A stretch of DNA of 64,000 bases, from positions 35,422,539-35,486,538 of the forward strand of contig CM070501.1 in the NCBI GenBank assembly GCA_036346375.1, given 5' to 3'. The notes beneath the pieces were generated by a model, which was given only the letters and a program-made list of their open reading frames with translations, did no database searches and was not told the DNA's origin. The translations under genes were made by a program, and so were the position numbers. This stretch comes from Guadua angustifolia. Taxonomy: Eukaryota; Streptophyta; Magnoliopsida; Poales; Poaceae. Each line of letters opens with the position of its first letter. The stretch's first letter is position 1. This document shows positions 46,459 to 59,484 of the stretch, piece after piece.

Positions 46459-48990
46459 TGTAATACCGCGAAATCTTTTTCCGGGGTTTTTGGCCAGAGT
46501 TGTCTTTATTTTCTTGATTCAAGGATTTATTCGGGAGAGAAAAGTTTTGTCACCTCGCAGTTTATTTAAAGTTTTGGGTGTTTTCTCCGTGCCGTTTATT
46601 TTTGCGGCGAGTTGTCTATCCTGACAATTGTCGTTTCGCGCCAAGAAGTTAATTATCTGCTCTGCGCTAATGGTTAAAAGTTAGATTTTGGTTTTGGGAG
46701 GGGTTTTTGGGAATTTCCCCTCCCTCACCTAACCTCTCTCTCTCCCTTTCCTTTTTATGTGTGGCTATCAATTGTTTTGAGTGAGCTGGCCACCTCCCCT
46801 TTTTCTTTGTGTGCTAGCCGAGCCCCCCAGGCTTGCCCCTTTCCTGGCCTTCCTTCTCCCGAGCCATGCCCAGGCGATCTGCTCCCTCCCGGCCCGGCCT
46901 CCTCAGCGGGCAAGCGTAAGCAAAGAACAAGAAGATGCTCCTCTTGGCGCCACTCTCTAGCGACCTCCTGCGCCCTGTTGGTCGACTCCCTCCTGGTGCC
47001 ATTCCCCGGCGACCCTCCTCGGCCAGCCTCCGGCGTCCTCCCCTCCAGCGAGCCCCCCGCCGACAGACAAGCCTTCCCTCCCCTCAAGGGCAAATTCCTC
47101 CACCTCCCTTCCTCCATGAGTAGGAGATTTGAGGTAAAACCCTAGAAATGTGGGGTGAGATTTCTTGCATACAAGGTGTTTGATGAATTGCTTGACTAGG
47201 GTTCTTGTTTTTGCAATGCATTTAGTTGGGAAATGGAGAGACTAGAGTGAATGAGAATGTTCTGTTCGGGCAGATTTTCGTTCTTGGTTAGAGCTGCTAA
47301 TGGAAAATTCTACAAGCGTTTTCTGGGAGTTTGGCTATAACGAATGTTGTAGATAATTGAATTACCTTTCAATAGAGACTGAAATCACTAAATTCCGATC
47401 AGCGGTTTGGAAGTTATGACTATTTTACCGCGTGCTGTCCAGAACGCGTTAGTTCTGCGGCTGTCTGCTGTTTGTCGCAAATCTGAGAAATATCGATGCT
47501 TTTCCCGGTCGGTTGGCTATAGAAAAAGTTGTAGATAATCGAATTATCTTTCAATAGCGACTGGAATCACTAAGTTTCGTTCATCCGACTAAAAGTTATG
47601 ACTGTTTTACCAAGTGCTGTCCAGGGTTGGCAGATTTCTGTTTCCAGGTTTTAGGAGTGGGTTGCGGCCGACTTAGTATGAGTCTTGTGTTGATTTATGG
47701 GCATGTTTTTGAGTGAGTTATATCCATGTGCAGGTGGTGTGACCCCAGGTGTGGTAATCTCATCTCGCCACACCGTCTCAAGAAGTTGAAGGCAAGTGCA
47801 TTGTGTCGTTTGTGGCTTAGGTGGCCACTAGATTTTACAAGAATACATTTATTCATGTGTTGCTTTAATATTGTCGTGTTTGCTTTTGCATGCGATTTGA
47901 TGCATGAGAATGGTTAATTGGTTATGCTTTTATTTAAACCGAGTTTATATGCAAGTGTAACTCGTATAACCCCTATCACGGTATCTAGTTGATTGCTTGT
48001 GTTATGTATATGCTTGCAATGGTGGTGTTTGTGTTTATAAGTACGTCTAGTAGGGTAATAGCCTTTTTGTGAGAAGGTAAAGTAATTTGATGCAAGTGCA
48101 TCGTTGATTGAAAAGATTTGTGTCGAGAGTCGAATGTCATGATACCTTAAGATTATGGAGAGCTATCGGTTGAGATGTCATACTATTATCACTAGTATGA
48201 TAGGTTAATGTGAATAATGACGTAGTGAGGTTTGATTAGTAAGAATGGATGATTTGGCGATCATGAGGATGGATTATGACTTTACGGGAGTATTAATGAT
48301 AATTGTGACCATGTAGATATGAGTGTCAAGACTATGAAATGAATGTTGAGAATCTGAATATGAGAGCTGAGAATAGGAATATGAATGTTAGGAATGCGGA
48401 TATGGGTATTGAGAATATGGATATGAATGTGAGGGAAGGCATTTGCATATGTGCATTCATGAAAAGTGCATTGAGCCAGGGCGGTGAGAACGTCATACGG
48501 ACTGTATGACTAATCCGGTGTGCTCGAAGTTCCTACCCCGTAGTCCCATCTACTGGCGTAGATGGGAGCGGTGTTAAGCGTAGGACCCGCTACTGGGTAG
48601 CGGGCAAGTCCTGTTTCGGCAGGCCCCTTCCACGGGATGGTTGGGTTTGAGGGTGCACATCGACGGGTGGGCACTTTCGGCGATCTGTCACGTGCATCGA
48701 AAGGAGCAATCATCTGCATTGCATTGACAATGATGCATCATATGCATGAAAGATTATGAGATATGCATGAGAATGGTGGAGTGAAATGAGAATTTTTGAA
48801 ATGGGTTGAGCATTTGAACAAGCAAGCAAGTCTCATATGCATATATACAATGATGAAGCATGTTAAATGAATTGATTGTGATGTATGGATATAAGATTCT
48901 TCTTTTGTATATTTGCATATGCATTTCATTTACAATGATGAAGCATGTTAAATGAATTGATTGATTGATGTATGGATATAAGATTCTTCT
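46459..48990. mobile_element. Fragment of a second long-LTR retroelement
   Basis: Begins TGTAATACCGCGAAATCTTT, an LTR-like start after AAGATC. A C/T-rich GC block follows (46690-47130), then two phrases in direct repeat, GTTGTAGATAATTGAATTA (~47347) and GTTGTAGATAATCGAATTA (~47530), each followed by TCTTTCAATAG or CTTTCAATAG. A region with GTAGATGGGAGCGGTGTTAAG (in part) then resembles long Gypsy LTRs. The right border was not found. No gene; the 120-128-codon frames at 46755-47145 are compositional. Confidence 0.45.
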
Positions 48991-48998
48991 TTTGAAAT
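48845..48998. repeat. ~80-bp tandem duplication
   Basis: ACAATGATGAAGCATGTTAA ... GTATGGATATAAGATTCTTC is present at about 48848-48907 and again at about 48930-48995. A 4-bp ATTG expansion in the second copy is the main difference. Confidence 0.85.
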
Positions 48999-49985
48999 TA
49001 AAAAGAATACTACAAACAATTTAAAACCTCGCTAAATGGATATATTATATATCATTGCTCTTTTGTCTCACGAGTGGAATTGACATTGTCAATTAATGGA
49101 AATTCTGAGCTCAAACTCTCGGTTTAGTTAGGAATACTCAAACAATTTAAAAATAAATGCAGGAATTGAGTTGGTCAAAACCAATGAAAGCGTAGAATGA
49201 TTTATGTTATCGGCTTGATCAAGTCAATGATCAAGCTTGACGCAGAAAGTGTAGATATAAATGTCCATATTACTTTAACACCAAAACAAAAAACGAAATG
49301 CACATCACCACCCACAAGAACACAGGTATTCACCTGTACTTCAAAGTGGCAAAAAGTGTGCCCCAACAAAATACATATCAATAGCATTCGAACTACTTAG
49401 CAGGCAACAAGAGCTACCAACATATGACAATATTAGAACCAAGCATTATAAGGAATTTTGTTGGATAAATGCCAGAATTGAGATATTGTAGTGGAAGAAG
49501 ATCCCTGTGAGATTCAGTTGTGCCATTAGACCATTCAAAACCCCTTTATGGCATTTCTTAGATACAATGAAGTGTTGATGAAATAGTCATAAGGTTTATT
49601 CCTAGTTCTTAGTGTTGACAATGTAAACAAGTGTTGGTTCAGCAAGCTGTTCAAATCAGATACAATAAAAAGGCACTAAACCATTCCTCCATACAATATC
49701 AGTCCAGGTTTAAAAGTGATTCGAGTAAGGAAGTTTCTATTTTTTTCTAATTTGACTCAAGTAGTGTCGCCTTGATGCTAAGTATTCCATTAATGTTCCA
49801 AACTTTGAATTTATGAATTCATTGTAAAGCTCATGCCAGTGTAATATATGTATATAAAGTATGTGAATTCGTCATATAAAAAACAAAAAATGATACCAAT
49901 GGATTGGTAAAAAGTATTTTTACGATAATTTATCATCAAATTATTCGAATACATGTTGAATACTCCAATGAAACATCATTTCACA
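48999..49985. other. Unrecognised AT-rich stretch, expected site of CACTA 2 left end
   Basis: No gene, and no CACTA terminus or ACCGACACAAATA-type repeats despite lying next to the CACTA 2 protease remnant. The left end of CACTA 2 has either been deleted or is too diverged to see. Confidence 0.4.
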
Positions 49986-49989
49986 CTTT

Positions 49990-50910
49990 GTACATCATTT
50001 TACATATATTAATCGGAGTGGGATGGAGACACGACATGTTCCAAATTAGTACAAAAGACTAGGTCGTTGTTGTCAGGGTCATGAAACGCACCATTCTTGT
50101 TAATGATTTGATTCATGATGAACCTGACGAGTTGTCCCTGAATGGCTTGATTTCATTATGAAGCAGTCCTCTCGTAGGCAATTTGAGGCGCTATAAGTAG
50201 AAAAAAAATTAATCTGAGATATTTAATAGAAATCGTTAGGTACGAATCAATTTGTGTTGTTAGCATGACAAATCTCTACGTCATTGTCTACTAATGTAGA
50301 ACATAAGATTTTCCACATGTATTGGCAGACAAAGTACCCACATAAATTTGTGCCTTTTGACTGTTTGTGACACTGCAAAGAATAAATAAACTATAATGTC
50401 ACGATACAAGTTATTTACTATAAAATACGATATATGAATACTGTGTGCATACCGGGAATTTAGTACAGACTGAGAGATATTTGTGGAATGGGTGTTGTCT
50501 CATGGACTTTTTACAATATCTTTTGAAGGCTTTTTGAAGTATATCTGTCATGCCTTCTAAAGTTTTCATCTTTGTCAAGGAGGTCCAGAACAACTATTTT
50601 GCTCTTCTCTAGTGTAATGACAACGAGTATCCAATAGAATCTACATACACAGGTAATATGCCATGGTTATTAGTGCTAAGATCGCAATGAGAGTAAGGAA
50701 CAATATCGAGTGATCTAACTAGCTAGTGAACTACTTACTTGAAGTTGTAGGGTAAAAGTATCAATTCCTTATCTTGAAGTTTAATGAAAGCCTTATATAT
50801 GTATTCCTCGACCTACTTTGGTACTCTTCGAAGTTCAGATTCACAAACTGTTCCTGGGTAGAGGAATCCTACACTGAGTGCTTTGGGTCTCCTTAGTTCA
50901 ATAGTCTTGT
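49990..50910 (-). pseudogene. Ulp1-like (C48) protease domain of CACTA 2
   Basis: Minus-strand blocks: AFIKLQDKELILLPYNFK at ~50770, ILVVITLEKSKIVVLDLLDK at ~50600, ILQKAFKRYCKKSM at ~50530, KGTNLCGYFVCQYMWK at ~50330 holding the presumed catalytic Cys, and RFIMNQIINKNGAFHDP at ~50080. The expected HW before ILVVI is out of frame, and two stops occur after APQIAYERTAS. By-eye match to protease domains of grass CACTA elements. Confidence 0.65.
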
Positions 50911-51161
50911 ACCTACATAATAAAGAAGTTTGACATTATATTTATCGGTATTACATTAATGTAGATAACGATTTCTGTAGTTCACATTTTTAGTGTCCAG
51001 CATCTCAAAAGAGACACGTCGAGGGCATCCTGATAGTACATGTTGTGTAAGTTATCGAATTCAACCAGGAAGTAGCCAGGTCCCTTATGGTGAAAATGCT
51101 CCTCTTTGAACATTCCAGTGGCCACCTTCGGCAGTACGTCCTAGTTGGACCACTCCATATA

Positions 51162-52990
51162 CTAGATATTCAATCTTTGCATCATTAATGTTAGGGTATC
51201 AAATATTGTTTGGGTCACAAAAGGCTTCCCCATCTTGAATTTCAATCTTTCTACTCTAACTTGTCCATCAGACTTTGCCTTGTCCTTATATTGGCTGCGC
51301 ATAACATCAAATTCAGTCCTGGCCTCGCTTGATCTAGTCGACATGGTTTGCCTCACGTGCAATTTCTTTGTATGAGACACGATAGGTTCTTCACATATCT
51401 TCTGCGAAGGGCTGACAATATTCTCTTAACACTGAGGTGCTGGTGACAGCTGCGAAGGATCTATTACAGGACAGGCTATCACTTGAAGATCAAGGACGAT
51501 GTCACGCTTGCACCACTGGATGAATGTGTGGACGGCACTTCCTAGAGTTTTCACGTCATTTACGGGTATTTCCAACATCATGTTGGTGAACTGCGGAAGT
51601 ACCGTGTCTACCTCAACCTTTGTGTATTCCAGCGTGATTGGGGAGTTGTGCAAAACACTCCCTTCTTAGCATGGATAAGCCATGCTTATAGCAGCCTGAA
51701 GGGATATGTTCATGAGAGGAATGTTGAGCTGGCGTGGTATCGGATGTTGTATGTCATCCACAGGATAGTGGGCTAATGCATCTTTTGGCAGTGGTGTGGA
51801 TGCGCAACTGCTGCGATGGCGCGAGGTGCTGGGAAGAACAATGTTCTCGACTTTTGCATGCCTCATGGCTTCTTGCACTTGTCTTTGTACTTATTGTTCT
51901 ATGGTGTCTTGTAAATCTCGAAGCATCTCTTGCTTCATTGCTTCTCGTTCATATTTGGCACGCTCTTTTTTGCTCTCTTCTAACTCCTGTAAGAGTCGGC
52001 TGCTCTGGGAATCCCTTGCTCTAGGTTACCTTAGCCCCAACGCCTCGTGTCCGAACAGGGTGCTCTTTGGTTCCTAAGGCCACGGTAAGTTCGTCCTTCT
52101 CCCTGTCTGGAATGAAGGTGTCTTGGGTAGCCTAGACGGATAACTCTTGAACTCTTTGGGAGATTGCTTTGTCTTCGTTGTTTCTAAAGGATAAGCCCCC
52201 CAGACATGACAGTTGCCCGTGCTAGCACATAGTGTTTGACTTAGTTTGGTAGTTTGAACAAGAAACTTCTGCCAGTTGACTGAATGGCCTCTGCTTCTTG
52301 CCTCTCCCATTAGGGAAATTTTCCCACGTACCCACCCATGCCTAGTCTGTGGAGATGAATGTTCTTTTTGGAGATTTTCTTGTGGTCCTCACTTGACTTC
52401 TTTGTTGCTCCTTGTAACTTCATCGCCACAAACTCATCCCAATACGGTTCCAATTTCGGATAGTCCCCGATGGCCGATCGGTTTTTCTTCACATAGTTAC
52501 AATTCAACCGGGTCTTGAGGTTCTTCCATGCTATACCCATGGTCATCAATGCATCCCGACACACGAGGTCTTCGGCTTCTTCGGGGAATTTAAAGGTTTA
52601 TTTGAGCTCTATCCAAAGGTCCGCTTTGGTGGCGTGGGGCACTTTATGCCAGTTTTAATAGGTGATTGGCACTTTATCCCTTATGATATACCCATAGGTT
52701 GACCTGTATCTAGCCACTGTGTTTTGTGGTGCAATAGGGCCCCAAAATCTGCTACATCCGAGATGGTATATCGGCCGTCGGGCTTTTTGGTTTGTCCTCA
52801 ACCACGATGCCTTGCTGGTTCGACATCGGCGGTAGGTGGGACCTCAGCGTCGGCGGTAGCTAGGTCTTCAGCACCGGCGGTAGCTGAGTCCTCGGCGTCG
52901 GCGACTGGGTTGAGGTTGAGGAAGCTACTTGGGCTCAGGCTCCTACTCAGGCTAGGCTCAGAGGTCCCCTTCATATATATTGTATAAAGT
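51162..52990 (-). pseudogene. TNP1/TNPA-like protein of CACTA 2, broken
   Basis: Minus strand. ATADAEVPPTADVEP repeats of an acidic ADAE motif (52985-52830) are followed by VARYRSTYGYIIRDKVPITY (~52680), CRDALMTMGIAWKNLKTRLN (52564), SEDHKKISKKNIHLHRLGMG and GYVGKFP, the characteristic DNA-binding-protein region of CACTA accessory proteins. Further frames: 51666-51878 (VENIVLPSTS), 51426-51653, and 51162-51380 (EARTEFDVMRSQYKDKAKSD). Stops occur after RHRG and before NWHK, so it is decayed. In En/Spm the counterpart binds terminal repeats. Confidence 0.7.
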
Positions 52991-55456
52991 TTGGACCTTT
53001 CTTCTTTTTAAGCAAAACTATTGCCTACAAAGCAAAACTATTTCTGTCAACTGATTAAATGGACAACGGATTTGAGGTCAACCACAATGATAGCCTTAAA
53101 CATGTACTAAGTTGATACTAAAAATTCATGTAACAAGTATTCTAAAATCCAAATAAGTTTATCTAGTACTATTTATTCTTTTCTATTGTTTCCATGATTA
53201 CTATTTGGCTATTAGCTTCATGTTGTATTTGTCCCTGTGTAACCTGAGTTTTAACAATTTCCTTCTATGCATAGCTAGGTCACTTCTATGTACTATGTAG
53301 TTTTGTGAGAAGTGTGGAAAATGTTCATAGAGGAAAAAGTTTAAATACTTTTGTAACCTAAAAGTTGCATATACCACATCCATTCCCAAATAAGAAATGA
53401 AACATAAACTAAGAAACCCAAAAGACTAGTGATAAGTAACAAATTATCCGAAATAACCTTAGGAGAAAGATGTGAACATGAAATATTAAATTTGGTGGCA
53501 AATTGATATATTGAAAAACTAATATATTTGGAGAGGGCATGGTTTATAGTTTGTTCTTCGCAGAATGTGGTTATAGGGCTGGATAGGATGTTCATCATGG
53601 GAGGCATGGACATTCTGGAAATTTTCTCCGTCTTCCTACTTTAAGAACAAATCAGTCTTGAATACATTTGTTCTTTTTTTATTGGCTTGTGCTATCAATT
53701 CAGAATACTCTACTAAAATTAATTATTGGTCAATGAAGCATGTTTGTACATTCACATATCTGACTATCAATTGAGGAGCTCTGGGGAAATGAAGCACTTA
53801 AAAAGGAATATTGATTCAACTTGGCATACCCCTGTTCATGAGCTCAACTTGGCATGAAATCTTGTTCGGTTTTAACACCTATTTGTCCCCAGTTATATCA
53901 ATTTTTTGATCGATTATATGAATGACTCAGGCAGTCAGGCTAATTTTGAATGATTTCTGGTTTTCTGGCTAAACTCCAGGAATCGGCCAGTTTCTGGCAA
54001 GCCAGTGGGAGCCAGGAACTAGGCATATTCCAGTGTTATAAACCCTGATCTGAACTAATTAAAAAAATGCAAACTTTTATCTGAGCAATTCATGCCTTTT
54101 TCTTGATATATAATATTAAGAAAATACATTTTGTACGCACAACCATAGTTCTGCTCATATTAGAAAGTGGATGAGCTACAGTCCATATATGCCATCAAGG
54201 GATGACTATCATGTTTAGGACAACTGATGCTAGCAGCGAATAATAGATGAACATAAGTTATTCAGACCAGGCGTACAATAGAATATGCAACCATATTTTG
54301 AAATACTGAAATGGTGGCAGGACATCAAATCATACCAGTTAATAATGGGGCAATCAATAACTCTCATAACAAGAGCTGACACATATACTTAGTTGAGGTA
54401 CTATGGGAGTACTGGTGTGTCAAGTTATTTAATTATGTTCATTATCGAGACATGTGTATTCAACATACAGATTGTCAATCACAGTTAAATGAGTGCAACT
54501 AAGAGTAAACACAGAAAAATGTCAACACAAGAAATTGTTAGTGGTAACAAAATCCTAAAAGACTAGTGGTTTGTGCATGATAAACTATAGTGATACCCCT
54601 AAAATAAAACCAACAGAGCTCAAGGCCTTGTTGGCATATTAAAGTAAAGACATTTCATATTGTGATAGTTTTACACAAATTGCAATAGAATAGATTCTCA
54701 AGTCATGGAGACTAAGAGATAATACATGACACTCAATGACAAGAAAATACAAAACCAGGAAGAAACAAGCATTTGTATTATCATCATAAAAGAGAACCCC
54801 CAATGTAAGAAAAAACAAAACTCCATTCCGGTGCATACCATGTGCTTACGCAGGAATATATAACACAACCTGTCACAATACGATGTGCTCCCAGCTCAAT
54901 ATAATCTTTTCGAGTGAAATAGTGAATAAAATTTGTATTGCCGATACTAATGCATCAAAACCGAAAAACGTAAGTATCTACTGTTTTCAAACAAATAAGA
55001 TTTGTTATCTATTATCCACTACTCAAGCAAAAGCATCATATGCTACAAACTAGAGTTTTGCAATCATTACAGGTAGCATAGGACCGAGTAAATGACGCCA
55101 GAATATTATTAATTTGGCACATACACTCAACTAAACAGATAACCAATAACGCAAAGGTAAAAGGCAGCGGACCAGCCAATGTTTAAGATTGACATTAGTA
55201 AGAGTAAGGATATTTGATTGTCACTATGTAGGTGAAATATATAATAGCTACCAGAAAATGTTGCCAATCCCCTGTTAAAACCGAACAAGATTTCATGGGC
55301 TCTTGAGCACGTCCGTGTGCTGTGCTGCCAATCCCTACAACTTGTTTTGCATAGACGCTCCGCCGAATCAAACAAAACACCACCAAACAAACGCCTCCAA
55401 ACCCAACCGAACACACCGAAAACCGATCATGGCGAGAGAAATATACATCGCAATAC
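52991..55456 (-). other. CACTA 2 interior, probable TNP1 intron
   Basis: About 2.5 kb of AT-rich sequence with no coding similarity on either strand. It separates the GC-rich first exon from the TNP1 coding block, as in CACTA 1. The 90-95-codon frames at 53341-53613 and 55127-55414 have no recognisable content. Confidence 0.4.
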
Positions 55457-55577
55457 CTTAAGCAACTCCACAAGGTCCGCCTTCTGCTCCTGCTTCTTCT
55501 TTCTCCCTTCCTCTTCTTTTCTTCTCTGGCGGCGGCAAGCTCGACTGCGGTGAGCGCGACGGGGATGACGGTGGCAT
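55457..55577 (-). CDS. GC-rich first exon of the TNP1-like gene of CACTA 2 (putative)
   Basis: On the minus strand a CTAGCTACTCCTCCGC leader is followed by ATG at 55577 and MPPSSPSRSPQSSLPPPEKK, then a basic/acidic run. It ends by a possible AAG-GTATTG donor at 55457/55456, but a TAA lies one base before that donor, so the true start, phase or donor may differ. Its position mirrors the exon at 27586-27822 in CACTA 1. Confidence 0.3.
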
Positions 55578-55639
55578 GGAGGAGGAGCGTGCGGAGGAGT
55601 AGCTAGGGCTTGGAGGGCGTCGGTTGGGATTGGGATAAG

Positions 55640-55910
55640 TTCGGTCTTTTATACGGTTTTGTATTTGTGTCGGTTCTATTTAAAAACCGACACAAATACT
55701 ATTTTTAGTGTCAGTTTTAGTATAGAACCGACACGAATACTATTTTCAGTGTCGTTTTTAGTATAGAACCGACACTGAAAGTGTCTTATTTGTGTTGGTT
55801 CTATTTAAAAAGGACACAAATATTATTTTCAGTGTCGGTTTTAGTATAGAATTGACACTGAAAGTGTCGTATCTATGTTGGTTCCATTTAAAAACCGACA
55901 TAAATACCAT
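55640..55910. repeat. Internal array of CACTA 2 resembling its terminal repeats
   Basis: Alternating GTGTCGGTT and AACCGACAC(A/T)AATA words with TATTTTCAGTGTCGGTTTTA spacers, about eight copies, forming inverted pairs. The right terminus (63190-63590) uses the same words. It lies upstream of the putative TNP1 first exon. Confidence 0.85.
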
Positions 55911-58900
55911 TTTCATAATTTTTTATATTTAACTTATACTAGCTATATATTTTATTTAAAAGATAGGATTATAAGTTTTTTTGATATTATAAAAATACTA
56001 AAAAAATGTAACCAACAGGAGAAAATTAACTAAAAGTCTACATAAATGCATATTTTTGACATCATATTTACATTATATTTTTTTACATCATATTGCCATT
56101 ACTTCTAGCTAATTTTCTTTCACAATTTACCCTTCTTCATGATCATCGTGATGATAGATAGCTTCTTCCTCAGTGGTGTCTTTCTCTAGCCTGATGCTGC
56201 CGTCTACGAAAGGAGGCAACTCGTCAAACTAGTTGTACTTATCCTCATCCACGACATTCTCAACTCCGACGATTCTTTTTTTTCTACGAAGAACAACATG
56301 ACGTTTCTTATCTATCAGGTCGATTACATACAAGACTTGTGCTACTTGCTTCGCAAGTACGAATGGTTCGTCTCTATATCCGAAATATTCAATGTCCACA
56401 ATAATGAAGCCATACTTGTCCACCTTTATACCCTTTGGGAGTTAGATCCAACAACACCAAAACATCGGGATCTTGAAAATACAATAATTGAGCTCCTGAA
56501 TCTCCTCTATGAACCCATAGAAGCTGCTCTTTTTACTGCCTTTGTTGTCATAAGCATCTATGCAGACACCACTGTTTTGGTAAGTGCTTTTGCTATCCTG
56601 AGCTCTAGTGTAAAATGTATACCCATTTATGTCGTATCCTTGCCATGTCACAATTGTACCTGATGGCCCCTTTGCCAACCACCTCAACGTAACGCTCGTT
56701 TCTTTCCTAATCATGTGCTCCTTGAACCAATGATTGAACAACGGTTGTACTCTTTTGTTATCCAAACCTCTGACCGTCTTTGGTTTTCCCTCCATATACG
56801 AGGACACCTTAACTGACTGTTGCAAAACTGTGAAATGTGCTTGTTCGAACAAAACATGATCATAAGTATTTATTGATTTCTTTTCGATCACCCCTTTCCC
56901 AAGTAGCCTGTCCTCATGTTAAGATACAGGCACACCAATCGGATCGACATCGTCCATGTAATCGATGCAGAACTCGATAACCTCCTCGGTTGCATAACCT
57001 TCTACAATGCTGCTCTCCGGCTGAGATTGATTACGTACATATTTCTTCAGAACACCCATGTACCTCTCGAACGAGTACATCTAATGTAGGAATACAGGGC
57101 CGCATATCTTTATCTCATTCACAAGGTGAACAATGAGATGGACCATGATATCAAAAAATGATGGAAGAAAATACATCTCTAGTTGGCAGAGAGTTTTGAC
57201 CACATCATCCTGCAGTTCACATAGTCCAACGGGATCGATGACCTTCTGTGAAATCATGTTAAAGAAAAAATACAACCTTATGATTGCCTATCGAATCTTG
57301 TTAGGCAAAATACCTCTAATTGAAACAAGAAGCATTTGTGTCATCATCACATGACAATGAGACTTCATGCCAGTTAACTTCAAATATTTCATCGAGACCA
57401 GTTTCTTGATGCTTGCGGAGTAATCAGACGGAACTTTCATACCATGCAAGCACTTGCAGAGATATGTTCTCTCTTTCTTAGATAGAGTATAGCAAGCTGG
57501 GAGAAGACAAATTTGGCCTTTTTTGGTGTCTTGAGGATGTAGCTCGACTCTGATTTTCATATCTTCTAGGTCCTTTCGTGCCTTGAGTCCATCCTTAGTT
57601 TTGCTAGGAATATTCAATAAAAGACCAATCAAGCTGTCACATACATTCTTCTCTACGTGCATGTCATCGATGCAGTGTCGAACTTCTAAGTCCTTCCAAT
57701 AGGGCAAATCCCAAAATATTGATCTTTTCTTCCACGTAGTCTTCTCAGTTTGGGACCTCGATGTATTGTTATTACCCTTTCCAAGTACAATGTTAATATC
57801 CTTAACCATATCAAACACCTCTTTCCCACGATGAGGCCTTGGAGCTAAACCGTTATCCTTTGTTCCGTTAAACTGTTTCTTCATATTACGGTAGGGGTGA
57901 TTCCTTCGAAGGAACCTACGGTGATACATGTACACAAATTTTTCTCGAGTGGTTGAGCCACATGCTATCGATTTCATCCAAGCATTGGGGCAGGCTTTAG
58001 CTCCTTTTATAGTATGGCCAGATAGGTTACCTAGGGTAAGTAAATCATTGATGATGCAAAACAACAATGCACGTAGAGTGAAGTACTCTCATTTGTATTC
58101 ATCCCATACAAGTACACTTTCGTTCCACAGTATCACAAGATCTTTTACCAATGGTTGTAGGTATACATCAATATCGTTGTCAAGCTGTCTCGACCCTTGG
58201 ATAAGCAGCGACATCATAATATACTTTCGCTACATACACAACCAAGGAGAAGGTTGTAGATACAGAGAATCATAGGCCAAGTGCTATGAATGCTGCTCAT
58301 GTTACCGAAAGGATTCATTCCATCCGTACTCAACCCAAATCTTATATTCCTCAGTTCATTTCTGAAGTTGTTCCTGAAGAGCCTATTGATGGTTCTCCAC
58401 TGGGCAGAATCAGTAGGGTGTCTCAGCTTTCCATCCCTCTTACGCTCTTCCGATTGCCATCGCAACAATTTGGCGCGCTTTTTGTTTTCAAATAAATGAT
58501 TCAACCGAGGGATTACTGGCAAATACCACACCATTTTAGCGGGAGGTCCTTTCTTCACCTTGATGACTTCACTGTTGTGGAGTATATGGACCCCGGATAT
58601 CTGCATGGCGGGCCGTGAGGACCACCCAAGAGGGGATGGGCCAAGCCGACTACATGAAGATGGGTATTGCCCAGGAGGCAGGCTGCCATGCGCAACAAGG
58701 AAACCCCGAAGATGGAAACTAACCCTGCTTAGGGAGGATACAATTGTAATCCTAACCACTATCATGTTTAGCGGATAATGAAAGAGATATAATCTCCACC
58801 TTGTAACCGATTAGGACTCTCCTTTGTAACCGCACCCCTCTACTATATAAAGGGGGGTAAGGTAGCGTCCTGTGGAAAAAACAGACAATCTCATCAGCAA

Positions 58901-59103
58901 ATAGCTAGCCACATATAATTCTAGAGCACAGGACTAGGGTATTATCTCCACTGTGAGAGCCCGAACCTGTATACATCCAGTGTCCCGTGCTACCATCGAG
59001 TTTGGATCCAGCGCCTAGCACCCTTTTCATTATTGCCGACAACAAACGTCGACAGTTGGCGTGCCAGGTAGGGGTAGCGTCAAGATCAATCTCGGCAAGC
59101 TCG

Positions 59104-59433
59104 ATGGCCTCTATCAATGGAATCGTCATCACCTTCGCTCCCGGCCATGCTTTTCGCTTCGGGAGCCTCGACTTCATCGCCAACAACCTCGACAAGCTTG
59201 CTCTCTTGGACTCGGACCAGATCCAATCTAGGAGAGACTTCATTGATACTTCATTCGGACTTCCGTTCGGTTCGGGGAGCGCCACAGCCATCTACTCACA
59301 AGTAGTAAGCCGGGGGCTGACTTCCCGATTCGGATACGGTAAGGATTCGATCCGGGACATCTCGGATGCGGTCGTCATAGTGGCATTTCAGAAAGGAGTC
59401 AGTGACGCCAACTTGATCAAAAAGATGTCCTAA
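59104..59433 (+). CDS. Short gag-like or orphan frame of the nested LTR element
   Basis: 109 residues after an ATG about 50 bp past the 5' LTR (MASINGIVITFAPGHAFRFG ... SDANLIKKMS-stop). It includes SLDFIANNLDKLALLDSDQI and a FGLPFGSGS stretch. No zinc knuckle or catalytic motif and no family that I recognise; its place after the PBS suggests a truncated gag leader. It could also be read as part of a longer frame starting inside the LTR (58987). Confidence 0.4.
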   Translation: MASINGIVITFAPGHAFRFGSLDFIANNLDKLALLDSDQIQSRRDFIDTSFGLPFGSGSATAIYSQVVSRGLTSRFGYGKDSIRDISDAVVIVAFQKGVSDANLIKKMS

Positions 59434-59484
59434 AGGCCGCTGACTACGGTAAAGGAGATGTTCACATTAGCGGACCGCCACGTC

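Noticed and set aside
46755..47145. 120-128-codon frames on both strands
   Set aside because: Compositional openness in a C/T-rich LTR block; no similarity and no supporting splice or leader signals.
51734..52077. Plus-strand frames of 93-96 codons rich in Leu, Cys and Ser
   Set aside because: They lie antisense to the TNP1-like remnant of CACTA 2, which has recognisable motifs.
55010..55035. CACTACTCAAGC as a possible left end of CACTA 2
   Set aside because: It does not match the inverse of the right terminus (CACTACTATAAAACACC), has no adjacent subterminal repeats, and would leave the TNP1 and Ulp1 remnants outside the element.
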